Source: a virus. Taken from it: a stretch of DNA of 64,000 nucleotides. The notes beneath the pieces are model-generated. The model saw nothing but the letters and a program-made list of their open reading frames with translations. It had not been told where the DNA came from and searched no databases. Positions 14,173 through 23,301 of the stretch are shown here, one piece after another. Location of the stretch: the IMG/VR virus record IMGVR_UViG_3300008448_000023, positions 1-64,000 of that record. One strand, written 5' to 3'. The translations under genes were made by a program, and so were the position numbers. Numbering within the stretch: the first letter of the stretch is position 1; every line of letters starts with the position of its first letter.

Positions 14173-16638
14173 ATGCCATGGATAACAATTGAAGCCGGTG
14201 AAGGATATATAAACGTTTGGGAAGAAGACCCCAAACCGACGCCTGTATCTGCGGCCTCAGATCCTGAATTACCGCAACCAGATCCCCCACCACCTGCTCC
14301 AACAGCGACCAGCACCACTGCATCCAACAATGCTGCTACCACAGGCAACGGCACATCAACGCCAGCAGGAGATCAGTCAGGACCGACAGCTACCACCAGC
14401 ACGGCAGATATTACTGCGCAGATTCGCGGCGAATTGTCTGGCGGTCCGCAAAATCAGGGCTATCTAAATCTAATTCTCAACAAATACAGCGCAGAAGATT
14501 TGGCACGAGCATATCCTGAGTTTGGTAATGCTGAGGATTATCGAGTTGCAAAAAATGGCTTGCCCAAGGATCTCATAGTGCCAGGAAGCTTGGACGCCGA
14601 AGGCCGACTACAACTAGTTCAAGGCACTCCTGAGTTTATTCGAGCAGAACAGCTTTCAAGACAAGCCAGCCGCGACGCTATACGAAAAGCAGCCATTGCC
14701 AATGGATTTCCGCCTGATGCAGCAATTCCTACCACCGGCGACATCAACGGCCGGGTTTATATTACGCTAGAAAATGGTAAAAATATTGACATCACTGACT
14801 ACTTTGAAGGCAACCCAAAGCCTCCAGTGAATATACCTCTCAATGTGGCCACATACGGCACTTCTACAGTGACTACTCCGTTTAGAGAAGTAGAAATAAC
14901 AGCTCTGCCTGCAGTATCTATAACTGTGAACACTTCTGAAGGTGCAATAGTAGTTGATCCTAACTCTGAAACAGCTAGATTTATTCAGTGGCAAGGTTCT
15001 CAGCCTGGTATTGATGGACGCCCACTTAGAGAAACGTGGGCTCGACAAGGTATCTCTGATCCTTACAGCAATCCTGCAATTGTTGGTCAGGCGGTTAAAC
15101 AAATTGATCGTGCAGATGCGCGAACAGAACTGTTCAATCAAAGTGGAGTGACACCCCCGGCTGGACAAATTGCACCTTGGAACGATCCAAAATGGCCAGA
15201 ATATCAAGGCAGCAACCGAGAAGCCTACGCATCCGCTAGTGCAGCTCTCGCGGATGTTGATGTTAAAAATCAACTCAAAGCCGAAAACGGTTGGGACGAA
15301 GCCACTTTTCAAAGCTGGGCGTTGAGAGCTACCAATCCTGAAGAGTGGGGTCGTCAGGCTGCTGCTTATGATGCAGCCAACGGCATTGTAGTAGGACCAA
15401 GTTCAGGTGCAACCACTGCTCTATCAGCCAATGGTGCCACAGCGGTGACCACAACTGGCCAAGTCAACAGCCAGGGCTTTGCGGTGACTGCATATTCAGC
15501 AGTAAACAACGCCGCTGGTGCGGTTGATGCAGCGACTGGAGGATTGATTACCACAGGGGCAGGTGCTATTAACACAGCAACAAATATAGTTAATACAGCA
15601 ATACCTGTGGCCACAGCGGCACTGGCAGGTTTTGCTAGTGCCTCAGCCGCCGCTGATGCTGCACAGTCGCTGATCAGCGGAGCCGTTAAATCAGCAGTGG
15701 CATTGCCATCGTCGCTGAGTCCATTTGTGACTGCGGCCACTGATGCTTTTAGTGCCGCTGCCAGCACAGGATTGACCACAGTTGAAAACTTGTTTAGTGG
15801 TCAAGCGGCTACCTTGTTGTTGGCCAAAAATCAAGCCACTCTGCAGGCCAGAAACAACGAAGCGGCCACAGCCGATTGGCGAGTGCGATTGCAATTGGGG
15901 ACACAAGCTGACTATCTGTACAAGGATGCTGAACCTGGAATTTTGGCACCATTGTACGACACTGACGGTGTGATATTTCCCTACATGCCCACGATTGAAA
16001 CTTCCTATGCTGCCAACTATGACAAATTTGATCTCACGCATTCCAACTATCGCGGCTATTTTTACAAAGGCAGCAATGTCAATGACATCAATCTTCGTGC
16101 CACATTTACAGCACAAGACACACAGGAAGCTAACTACTTGTTGGCAGTGATACACTTTTTTAGATCAGTAACCAAGATGTTTTATGGCCAGGATGCGTAT
16201 CGTGGCGCACCACCGCCCTTGGTGTTTTTGAATGGACTGGGCAATTATCAGTTCAATGAACATCCTTGTTTTGTGTCTAATTTTAGTTACAGTTTGCCCA
16301 ACGATGTTGATTACATTCGAGCCCAGGCTCCCAACAACTACGGTAACTTGTTTAGCAAACGCGAACGCACTGGCAGCACCAGTGGAGGACTATTAGGCAG
16401 TGTAGCAACCAGATTGCTGGGTCTAGGAGTGTCTACCGTAAATCCAAGCATGCCCAATGTACCATCGCCGGGTATGATACAAAGCAATGTCACCAACATC
16501 AATGATGCCACTTATGTGCCTACCAAAATGGAAATCAACATTACTCTACTGCCAACAAACACTCGAGCTCAAGTCAGTCAACAGTTTAGCCTTACAGAGT
16601 TCGCCAATGGTAACCTGCTCAAAGGAGGATTCTGGTAA
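14173..16638 (+). CDS. gp48-like baseplate tail-tube cap protein, with long variable N-terminal part
   Basis: An 821-residue protein. Residues 1-90 are Pro/Thr/Ala-rich linker; 90-400 mixed domains; 400-550 Ala/Thr/Val-rich low complexity. The conserved end (about 570-821) has NYRGYFYKGSNVNDINLRAT, then FFRSVTKMFYGQDAYRG, PPPLVFLNGLGNYQFNEHP and SNFSYSLPNDVDYIRA. This is the pattern of T4-like marine phage gp48/gp54-type tube cap and initiator proteins, which close the baseplate and start the tail tube. T4 gp48 is 364 residues, so most of the extra length is N-terminal. The next gene, a gp53 homologue, starts in the overlap (TAATG), supporting a baseplate role. gp48 versus gp54 is not settled. 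Confidence 0.6.
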   Translation: MPWITIEAGEGYINVWEEDPKPTPVSAASDPELPQPDPPPPAPTATSTTASNNAATTGNGTSTPAGDQSGPTATTSTADITAQIRGELSGGPQNQGYLNLILNKYSAEDLARAYPEFGNAEDYRVAKNGLPKDLIVPGSLDAEGRLQLVQGTPEFIRAEQLSRQASRDAIRKAAIANGFPPDAAIPTTGDINGRVYITLENGKNIDITDYFEGNPKPPVNIPLNVATYGTSTVTTPFREVEITALPAVSITVNTSEGAIVVDPNSETARFIQWQGSQPGIDGRPLRETWARQGISDPYSNPAIVGQAVKQIDRADARTELFNQSGVTPPAGQIAPWNDPKWPEYQGSNREAYASASAALADVDVKNQLKAENGWDEATFQSWALRATNPEEWGRQAAAYDAANGIVVGPSSGATTALSANGATAVTTTGQVNSQGFAVTAYSAVNNAAGAVDAATGGLITTGAGAINTATNIVNTAIPVATAALAGFASASAAADAAQSLISGAVKSAVALPSSLSPFVTAATDAFSAAASTGLTTVENLFSGQAATLLLAKNQATLQARNNEAATADWRVRLQLGTQADYLYKDAEPGILAPLYDTDGVIFPYMPTIETSYAANYDKFDLTHSNYRGYFYKGSNVNDINLRATFTAQDTQEANYLLAVIHFFRSVTKMFYGQDAYRGAPPPLVFLNGLGNYQFNEHPCFVSNFSYSLPNDVDYIRAQAPNNYGNLFSKRERTGSTSGGLLGSVATRLLGLGVSTVNPSMPNVPSPGMIQSNVTNINDATYVPTKMEINITLLPTNTRAQVSQQFSLTEFANGNLLKGGFW

Positions 16639-16940
16639 TGGCTGCTATCTATAACACCGCTAGTCCTTATTATTCCACTGGGTTCACACAGTTCTACCTT
16701 GACGTCATGGTCAACCGGCCTATACCACGGGAAACTGATGATAAAGAAGTCATAATCAATCAAACCTATCAATACAGACCAGATCTCATGGCCTATGACT
16801 TTTATGGCGATGGCAGTTTGTGGTGGGTTTTTTATCAACGCAATCCTAATACATTGACTGCTCCAGTGATAGATTTTACAGCCGGCAAGAGAATTTTTGT
16901 GCCCAAAATTTCTGTGTTGCAACAAAGTCTTGGAATATAA
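16638..16940 (+). CDS. gp53: Baseplate wedge protein gp53
   Basis: A 100-residue protein with the compact gp53 signature: YQYRPDLMAYDFYGDGSLWW, then VFYQRNPNTLTAPVIDFTAG and a closing RIFVP. This LysM-like unit also occurs in tail protein X. T4 gp53 has 196 residues, so this is a short form as seen in marine relatives. gp53 joins neighbouring wedges around the hub. The start overlaps the preceding stop, and the next gene begins 4 bp after its stop. Confidence 0.8.
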   Translation: MAAIYNTASPYYSTGFTQFYLDVMVNRPIPRETDDKEVIINQTYQYRPDLMAYDFYGDGSLWWVFYQRNPNTLTAPVIDFTAGKRIFVPKISVLQQSLGI

Positions 16941-16943
16941 TCA

Positions 16944-19640
16944 ATGACCAATCCAGCAGCAGTTGCATCACAAATTAACTATTTAGAAAGCTTGATCGCG
17001 GGCTACGCATCAACTTTGAGAGATCCTACATCCAGCCCGCAACAAAAATCTCAAGCACAGCGCGAAATTCCTCAGCTTGAATTGACCATAGAGTCTCTAC
17101 GAACTCAGTTGACTCAACTGTCATTGACTGTGGCCAAAGATGCTGGAGTTGTGCCACCACCACCAAAAACTGCTGGTCAAACAGTCAACGACGACGCGGT
17201 GCCCAACCCAATCAAAACTGCGCCACTGGAAGCAGATCCAGTTACCGGTAGGATACGTCCTATTAAAACAGTGACGGAACCCAGCAACGCCGATATACCG
17301 TCTACGGCCGAAACCGGTGATGTCGATCGCAACATTGATGGCCCTGTAAAAGCATTTTTTACCACACAGGCTATATTTTCTCAACCTGGAGTGCTTGCTG
17401 GGCGTGCACTCTTTGATCCATCTACTATTAACTATCCCAACACTGACGTCAGTTTTGGTATCAGACTACCTGGCAGCAACAGTGATTCAGGATTGTTCAC
17501 TGGAGGCAGTGCTCCGATACAGCCAGGCATTGGGTCCAATGACGATTTTCCATCTCCTAGCCCGCAAAAAACAGCCACAGAAGTCAACAACACCTACAAC
17601 AATGCGCTGCCTATTCAACCGCAGCCCAATGGCCTGGACCAATTTGGCAGCTATACATATTCAGTTAGCCTGTATTTGATGACTCCTCAACAGTACTCAA
17701 TCCTGGTGCAGAGTAAAACCAAAACAGTGGTTGGCTATAATCTATTGATACAGAGTGCAGGTGCGCCCACAGAAGGTCGTAATCCTTATTTTGGCGATGA
17801 TTTTTATATTGAAAGTCTAACAGTAGAAAGCAATTTTCCTGGCGGCGGCACACGCATGGCACATTCGGTGTCTAGCATGAAAATAACTATCACAGAACCT
17901 GCTGGTATTACTCTGTTAGATAGACTATACAAAGCTGTGCAGGATTTTATTCCCAAGGATGGTGCTGGCGCCATTAACTATACCTCAGTGCAATACCTGT
18001 GTGTGATACGCTGGTATGGCTGGGACCTTGACGGCAAATTGATAAAAAATCCTGGTGGTGGTACAACATTGTCAGACCCCAATGCAGCTTTTGAAAAATT
18101 TATTCCGTTTAACATTCGAAAAATAAACTGGGGTGTCAGCAACAAGTTGGTGAGCTATGAATTAGATTGTGCACCCATTGGACAAACGCTGGGTGCATCT
18201 ACTGCTCGAGCAACCATACCTTATGACATTGAACTCAGTGAGAGCACAGTCAAAGGTCTGCTGAGCGGCGATGCTGTGACAACCACAACTTTTACACCTA
18301 CAAATAATTCTACTACAACGTCTACACCAGCACCTGACAAGGCCAATGCTGCACCCAGTACCAAAACAGTGATACGGCAGGGTCTCATGGGCGCCATGAA
18401 TGATTTTCAACAAAAGTTAGTGTCAGACGGCATCTATGAAGTTGCTGATCAGTATGAAATTGAATTTGTCAACGGGGCAGAAGTCATTGCCAATGCCAGC
18501 GTGACCAAACCTGGTAACGTAATAAAAAATCAAAGCGCCACTCCCATGGCTCCGCCAGTGACCAAAAGTCCCGGTGGTGTAGATCCTAAAAAAACCAGTG
18601 TGGATAACACTGTAAGGAATTTTGCTATCACTGCCGGACAACAACTCATGCAGGTCATAGATCTGGTGATTCGCAACAGTACTTTTATCACAGACCAGGC
18701 CAGAGTAAGCGAACAAGAAGAAACTGAAATTTTTGAAGATGAACTGGGCAACGTAGTAGAGATACCAAAAAACACCGCAACCAAGGCCACAATTTTATGG
18801 CACAATGTAACCATGGATGCGGTGCCTATCAAGTATGACAAAAAACGCAATGACTATGCTTACAAAATAACCTATGTTGTAAGCACCTATGTGGCGCCAA
18901 ACTTTGACAGCAAGTACTTTCCGATACCAAACTTCAATGGCGTTCACAAGAGTTACAAGTATTGGTGGACAGGCGAAAACATTGGAATTTTAGATTATCA
19001 AGTTTCCTTCAATGCTTTGTACAACATGACTATCTCTGGTAGTGAGCCAGGAAATTCAGCCACAGAACGCATACGCCAACAGCGTAGTTCCAGCATGCGA
19101 GACATTCCCAAATACACCTACCAAGCTCGTAGTACTGAAAGTTCATCTGGTGCCAAAGGCACCGGCAATGAAGTAGCGGCCAATGCAGCCGAATACCTGT
19201 ACAGTCCCAATGACTTGAGTCAGGTCAAACTACGCATTGTTGGAGATCCAGCCTGGATCATGCAAGGCAGCTTGGCCGAAGGTATAAATGCAAAAAATTT
19301 CAATCGCTCAGGATTTTTGCCTGACGGTACTATAAACTTTGACAGCCAGCAGGTGTTGTTTGAAATAGCCTGGCAGCGTCCTCAAGACTACAATCTTGAC
19401 ACAGGTCTAGCAGATCCTTACGCATTGGTAAGTGGAGCGCGGGAACCTATTCAAAGTAACATCTATCATGCAAGAAAATGTCTTAGCGAATTCCGACAAG
19501 GCAAATTTGAACAAACCATTGAAGGTGCTCTATACTCCTGGCCAATCCCTGCAGGACAGAACACACCGGCTACAACAGTACGCAGCAATGCTGCGGTAAA
19601 TCAAGCCAACAGTGGGCAGCCCGCAGGTGGCGGAGTGTGA
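16944..19640 (+). CDS. Large baseplate-region structural protein, family not recognised
   Basis: An 898-residue protein between gp53 and the gp5-like spike. Residues 1-60 form a predicted coiled coil, 60-240 are Pro/Thr/Asp-rich linker, and 240-420 and 550-760 look like beta-rich domains (SYTYSVSLYLMTPQQYSILV and YKITYVVSTYVAPNFDSKYF are visible). A Thr/Pro-rich linker separates them. Its position suggests a hub protein of the gp27 kind, but I see no clear gp27 motif. The late block, strand and tight spacing support a virion role. Confidence 0.6.
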   Translation: MTNPAAVASQINYLESLIAGYASTLRDPTSSPQQKSQAQREIPQLELTIESLRTQLTQLSLTVAKDAGVVPPPPKTAGQTVNDDAVPNPIKTAPLEADPVTGRIRPIKTVTEPSNADIPSTAETGDVDRNIDGPVKAFFTTQAIFSQPGVLAGRALFDPSTINYPNTDVSFGIRLPGSNSDSGLFTGGSAPIQPGIGSNDDFPSPSPQKTATEVNNTYNNALPIQPQPNGLDQFGSYTYSVSLYLMTPQQYSILVQSKTKTVVGYNLLIQSAGAPTEGRNPYFGDDFYIESLTVESNFPGGGTRMAHSVSSMKITITEPAGITLLDRLYKAVQDFIPKDGAGAINYTSVQYLCVIRWYGWDLDGKLIKNPGGGTTLSDPNAAFEKFIPFNIRKINWGVSNKLVSYELDCAPIGQTLGASTARATIPYDIELSESTVKGLLSGDAVTTTTFTPTNNSTTTSTPAPDKANAAPSTKTVIRQGLMGAMNDFQQKLVSDGIYEVADQYEIEFVNGAEVIANASVTKPGNVIKNQSATPMAPPVTKSPGGVDPKKTSVDNTVRNFAITAGQQLMQVIDLVIRNSTFITDQARVSEQEETEIFEDELGNVVEIPKNTATKATILWHNVTMDAVPIKYDKKRNDYAYKITYVVSTYVAPNFDSKYFPIPNFNGVHKSYKYWWTGENIGILDYQVSFNALYNMTISGSEPGNSATERIRQQRSSSMRDIPKYTYQARSTESSSGAKGTGNEVAANAAEYLYSPNDLSQVKLRIVGDPAWIMQGSLAEGINAKNFNRSGFLPDGTINFDSQQVLFEIAWQRPQDYNLDTGLADPYALVSGAREPIQSNIYHARKCLSEFRQGKFEQTIEGALYSWPIPAGQNTPATTVRSNAAVNQANSGQPAGGGV

Positions 19641-19661
19641 TTATGAAAAGGAAATGTCAAA

Positions 19662-19934
19662 ATGCGTTCTAATCCTGTTGGCTCTCCATCACGACTCAAA
19701 ATACCAGGAGCAGGTCCAATGATTGATCCTCAATCGCCAATCTTGGTTCCACGACAATCTGCTCCTGGACTGCTTGCAACACGTGATACCAATGCTCCGG
19801 CACGCCAGAAAAATAATCCCCCAACCAGTAATGGAGAACTGGTTGGAGTTAATGTGCCCTTGCCCCCGCCGCTACTGATAAATTCATCAACGCTGACAAC
19901 TGAACCATTACAGTTAATCAGCAGTTCACCTTAA
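19662..19934 (+). CDS. Small proline-rich protein of the baseplate block
   Basis: A 90-residue, Pro/Ser/Leu-rich and cysteine-free protein without membrane segment. It has a ribosome binding site (AAAGGAAA) 7-8 bases before the ATG and lies between two structural genes, 11 bp before the spike gene. IPGAGPMIDPQSPILVP is typical of its unstructured character. It may be a linker or plug at the spike, but nothing specific is recognised. Confidence 0.55.
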   Translation: MRSNPVGSPSRLKIPGAGPMIDPQSPILVPRQSAPGLLATRDTNAPARQKNNPPTSNGELVGVNVPLPPPLLINSSTLTTEPLQLISSSP

Positions 19935-19944
19935 AGGATAAAGC

Positions 19945-21441
19945 ATGGCAGAAGACGTCCAAAGAACACGCGGTCGGCCGCAGAATTACAAGCAAGACCG
20001 AGGCGGCGTACCAGCAGAATATGGTCCATACCTAGGCAAAGTAATGAGCAATGTGGACCCTACTCGTGCTGGACGTCTACGTGTGTTTATTGAAGCGTTT
20101 GCTGACGGACCACAGGATGATGACAACAAATGGATCACAGTGAGTTACCTGCCTAACTACTACGGTTCCACTCCCAACGCAGGTACAGGCACAGGTACAG
20201 GCACGTACCCTGGCAACCGTAACAGCTACGGTATGTGGTTTACTCCGCCAGACGTGGGCATAACAGTGATATGTATTTTTGCCAACGGTGATCGCAACCA
20301 GGGCTTTTATATTGGTGTGGTGCCTGAACAAGCATCTACACACATGGTTCCGGCTATTGGAGCCAGCAAAAAATTTGCAGTGGCCAACCAAACTCAACAA
20401 AAATTTTTCTATGGTGCTACTCAACTGCCAGTGGCTGAAATCAACGTCAACGATCCAGACATTGTTAATCAGCCTCGGTATTTTGAAGAAACCAAGCCTG
20501 TACAAAGTTACCAGGCTGCAATTATGTTTCAGCAGGGATTGATTCGTGATGTTAATCGTGGACCTATTTCCAGCACCAGCCAACGTGAAACTCCCAGTCA
20601 GGTGTTTGGTATCAGCACTCCTGGACGCCCAATTTATCTGGGTGGAAAAACACAAGAAGAAGTTATACAAAATCTTGACAACATACAGTCAGGAGAACTA
20701 AAAGTAATTGGACGTCTAGGCGGTCACACTTTGGTCATGGATGATGGCGCCACTGATGGTAAAGATCAACTGGTAAGAATTCGTTCAGCCAAAGGTCACC
20801 AGATAACCATGCATGACAGTGAAGAATTTTTCTACATCACACATGCCAACGGCAAAACCTGGATTGAATTTGGCAAAGAAGGCACCGTAGATGTTTACAG
20901 TACTAATTCTGTGAATGTTCGTACCGCAGGCACAATAAATCTGCACGCCGACCAAGACATCAACATGTTTGCCGGTAGAAAAATCAACATGAGAAGTTTA
21001 GATGACATCAACGTTGAGTCGGTGAAAAATATCAACATCAGTTCTGAAGCTAACTTGACTGTGTATGGAAAAACTGCGGTGCGAGTCAAATCTGACGGCA
21101 CATTGGCCATACAAAGTGCCAGCACCGGATCCTGGGGAGCCAGTGCATTGGTCTTCAAAGGAGACACTATTGATTTGAATGGTCCATGGGCGCCCACGGT
21201 TACCAAACCTGCACCAATTGTGATATCCTCACTGGATGACACCGAATTCAATGCCAGCGAAGGATGGCAGGTCAAAGCAGCCGCGATTAAAACATCAGCC
21301 ACACGAGCACCCACGCACGAACCGTATCCATATCACAATCAAGGTGTATCTACTGCCGGTCCGGCTGCATCTTCAGTCAGCAACACGCCTCCGGGATCTC
21401 AGTCGGTGCCGTCTGGGGTCTCAGTGGGCAGAAATTCTTGA
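19945..21441 (+). CDS. gp5-like baseplate hub/spike protein (OB fold plus beta-helix)
   Basis: A 498-residue protein. The N-terminal OB-fold, about residues 20-130, contains GPYLGKVMSNVDPTRAGRLR and GMWFTPPDVGITVICIFANG, as in T4 gp5 and VgrG. Residues 235-420 are a repetitive beta-prism/helix: GHTLVMDDG, RIRSAKGHQITMHDSEEF, then strands NINISSEANLTVYGK and VRVKSDGTLAIQSA. The lysozyme domain that splits these two parts in T4 gp5 is absent; in its place are about 100 residues of linker. The protein probably forms the membrane-piercing spike. Confidence 0.8.
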   Translation: MAEDVQRTRGRPQNYKQDRGGVPAEYGPYLGKVMSNVDPTRAGRLRVFIEAFADGPQDDDNKWITVSYLPNYYGSTPNAGTGTGTGTYPGNRNSYGMWFTPPDVGITVICIFANGDRNQGFYIGVVPEQASTHMVPAIGASKKFAVANQTQQKFFYGATQLPVAEINVNDPDIVNQPRYFEETKPVQSYQAAIMFQQGLIRDVNRGPISSTSQRETPSQVFGISTPGRPIYLGGKTQEEVIQNLDNIQSGELKVIGRLGGHTLVMDDGATDGKDQLVRIRSAKGHQITMHDSEEFFYITHANGKTWIEFGKEGTVDVYSTNSVNVRTAGTINLHADQDINMFAGRKINMRSLDDINVESVKNINISSEANLTVYGKTAVRVKSDGTLAIQSASTGSWGASALVFKGDTIDLNGPWAPTVTKPAPIVISSLDDTEFNASEGWQVKAAAIKTSATRAPTHEPYPYHNQGVSTAGPAASSVSNTPPGSQSVPSGVSVGRNS

Positions 21442-21457
21442 CAAGGCATAGTCTACC

Positions 21458-22864
21458 ATGGCAACATATAATTTTCGCAATGTAGATAACGGTCTTTCTT
21501 ATTTTGTAAGAGGACCAGCTTCTCTCACCAAAGAACAGGCAGAAAGAATTTTTAATCAACAGCAGTCAGCAGGCGCCTTGATTGCTATCCAGCCTGGGCA
21601 AGCAATCACAGCAGAATTTCAATTGTCCAATGGTCTTACTACGGCTCAATCAGCAGTGACCAAAGATATTGCACAGTTTTCAAATGTTATTGCCAACAAG
21701 TTAGGAGAACTGCCCAAGATTGGTGTGACCGATGGAATAACTATTGCAAACTACGCCAAGCAAGCCCCGGTTGTAGAAGGTATAAAAAACATATCCAGCG
21801 TTGAAGTCACAGGGGTATTGGCACAGTGCCAAAATCTCACACAACAAAAAGCCACAGAAGCTACCAATTTGGGAGCAGGCAAGTATGCATTTACTGTTTC
21901 GCAATTGGAACGTGCAGGGTATGTCAAGCCTGGCACCACAACCACTTACATGACTTCAGGCACACGCAGTACTCTCACAGTGTTGAATATGACAGAAATT
22001 TGGTCAGGCAAAGATGGCATATCTAATCTAACTCAGTTGTTGTCTAACTCATCGTTGCAAGATACAATTCAACAATTTTTAATGAGTTCAGGCCTGGACC
22101 AGCTGGCTGAAGTGGGCATTGATGTAGATCAGTTGCCCTCAAAAACTCAGGCTGGCCTGGCATGTCTCAGCGCCATTGATCCAGCACTAGCAGTGAACTG
22201 GGTTAAAAATACATCGGCAACCGCATCTATTGCAGTACTTGGACGAATTGGTCCAGCGACATCGGCTGCAATTACAGCTGGAGGTTTTAAAAATTGGCAA
22301 ACTCCAGATCGCATTGTCAGAGACGCAGCATTTGCCTGTGAATTTTCTGTTACAAAAACCAACAATGCCATGCGCAACGAAACAGCAGAAGTTTTTGTGA
22401 TCAACCCCGAAACTATTGTTGAGCAGCAGGTGATAAATTTTGCCTGTAATCAAATTGTGGGCAATGATAAAGTGGCAAAAATAGGCTACGGAGGCACCCT
22501 ACCTCCTGCTGACTTGGTCCAGACACTGACAGAACTTACACAGGAGCTGACCAGTATCAGCAACCAAACCACAGCGGCACTAGAGCAAAAAATCACAGTG
22601 TTTAATGCATCAGTTCGCCGTACTCAGTTAGAAACGTATCGTAAAGAACTGGTAAATCTCAATGCCAATTTTTCTTTACTGACCAACAAGGCCTTGACAG
22701 CTACACCGGTGTCTGCACAGTTTTTAGCTGATATCGAAGTGCAACGTTTGTCTATCCAAAATTTAGTTTTAAGGATAGATCAAGTACTACAAGTGATAGC
22801 GCAGGTACTAGGTCAACGCACAATTAGAACACTAGGCGATATAGTCACTGGTGCTGGTGTATAA
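21458..22864 (+). CDS. Baseplate-block structural protein, family not recognised
   Basis: A 468-residue protein between spike and gp25. It is helical and Ala/Thr/Gln-rich, with a segment GAGKYAFTVSQLERAGYVKP at about 147-166 that resembles a short motif seen in other phage hub proteins, and a C-terminal coiled coil (about 370-450). There is no signal or membrane segment. The stop codon overlaps a TATAAATA sequence ahead of gp25. A hub or tail-internal role is likely by position only. Confidence 0.6.
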   Translation: MATYNFRNVDNGLSYFVRGPASLTKEQAERIFNQQQSAGALIAIQPGQAITAEFQLSNGLTTAQSAVTKDIAQFSNVIANKLGELPKIGVTDGITIANYAKQAPVVEGIKNISSVEVTGVLAQCQNLTQQKATEATNLGAGKYAFTVSQLERAGYVKPGTTTTYMTSGTRSTLTVLNMTEIWSGKDGISNLTQLLSNSSLQDTIQQFLMSSGLDQLAEVGIDVDQLPSKTQAGLACLSAIDPALAVNWVKNTSATASIAVLGRIGPATSAAITAGGFKNWQTPDRIVRDAAFACEFSVTKTNNAMRNETAEVFVINPETIVEQQVINFACNQIVGNDKVAKIGYGGTLPPADLVQTLTELTQELTSISNQTTAALEQKITVFNASVRRTQLETYRKELVNLNANFSLLTNKALTATPVSAQFLADIEVQRLSIQNLVLRIDQVLQVIAQVLGQRTIRTLGDIVTGAGV

Positions 22865-22867
22865 ATA
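22860..22867 (+). promoter_or_regulatory. TATAAATA overlapping the stop before gp25
   Basis: An exact match to the T4 late consensus, but its end is only 5 bases before the gp25 ATG at 22873. A transcript from here would be leaderless, so the match may be accidental. Confidence 0.3.
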
Positions 22868-22872
22868 TTATC

Positions 22873-23247
22873 ATGACCGTATTTGTTGGATTCAATACTA
22901 TTAACCAGTTCAAAAAGTTTACACTGACAGACTTTGATCTAATCAAGCGTGATCTACTGAACGCATTTAATATTCGCCAAGGACAACTGCCTGGACGTCC
23001 TGCATATGGCAGTTCAATCTATGATTTTGTGTTTGAGCCACAGACTCAAAAAACACAACAAGAAGTAATTCAAGAAATACAGAGAGTGGCCGGCGGCGAT
23101 CCAAGAATTTATGTCAGTGACCTCAAATGCTATCCACAAGAAAATGGCCTGTTGGTAGAATTACAAATACAGGTCATTCCATCTAAAAACGCCGAACGCC
23201 TGAGCATCTTTTTTGATCAACAACAACGCAACGCCAGCTACGTATAA
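22873..23247 (+). CDS. gp25: Baseplate wedge protein gp25 (GPW/gp25 family)
   Basis: A 124-residue protein; T4 gp25 has 132. The family core is clear: FTLTDFDLIKRDLLNAF, then NIRQGQLPGRPAYGSSIYDF and FEP, where the family has its conserved E-P-(R) motif, followed by the C-terminal sandwich with IYVSDLKCYPQENGLLVELQ. gp25 is part of the inner baseplate ring and forms the junction for sheath assembly. It is followed by gp6, exactly as expected for wedge genes. Confidence 0.9.
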   Translation: MTVFVGFNTINQFKKFTLTDFDLIKRDLLNAFNIRQGQLPGRPAYGSSIYDFVFEPQTQKTQQEVIQEIQRVAGGDPRIYVSDLKCYPQENGLLVELQIQVIPSKNAERLSIFFDQQQRNASYV

Positions 23248-23266
23248 CTGAGCCGTTTTTTGTCAC

Positions 23267-23274
23267 CATAAATA
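23267..23274 (+). promoter_or_regulatory. Late-promoter-like CATAAATA before gp6
   Basis: CATAAATA matches the T4 late element at seven of eight positions and ends 27 bp before ATG 23302, in the 54-bp gap after gp25. Confidence 0.5.
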
Positions 23275-23301
23275 CTTCAAGGTGACTTAAGGTTAACAAG
23301 C

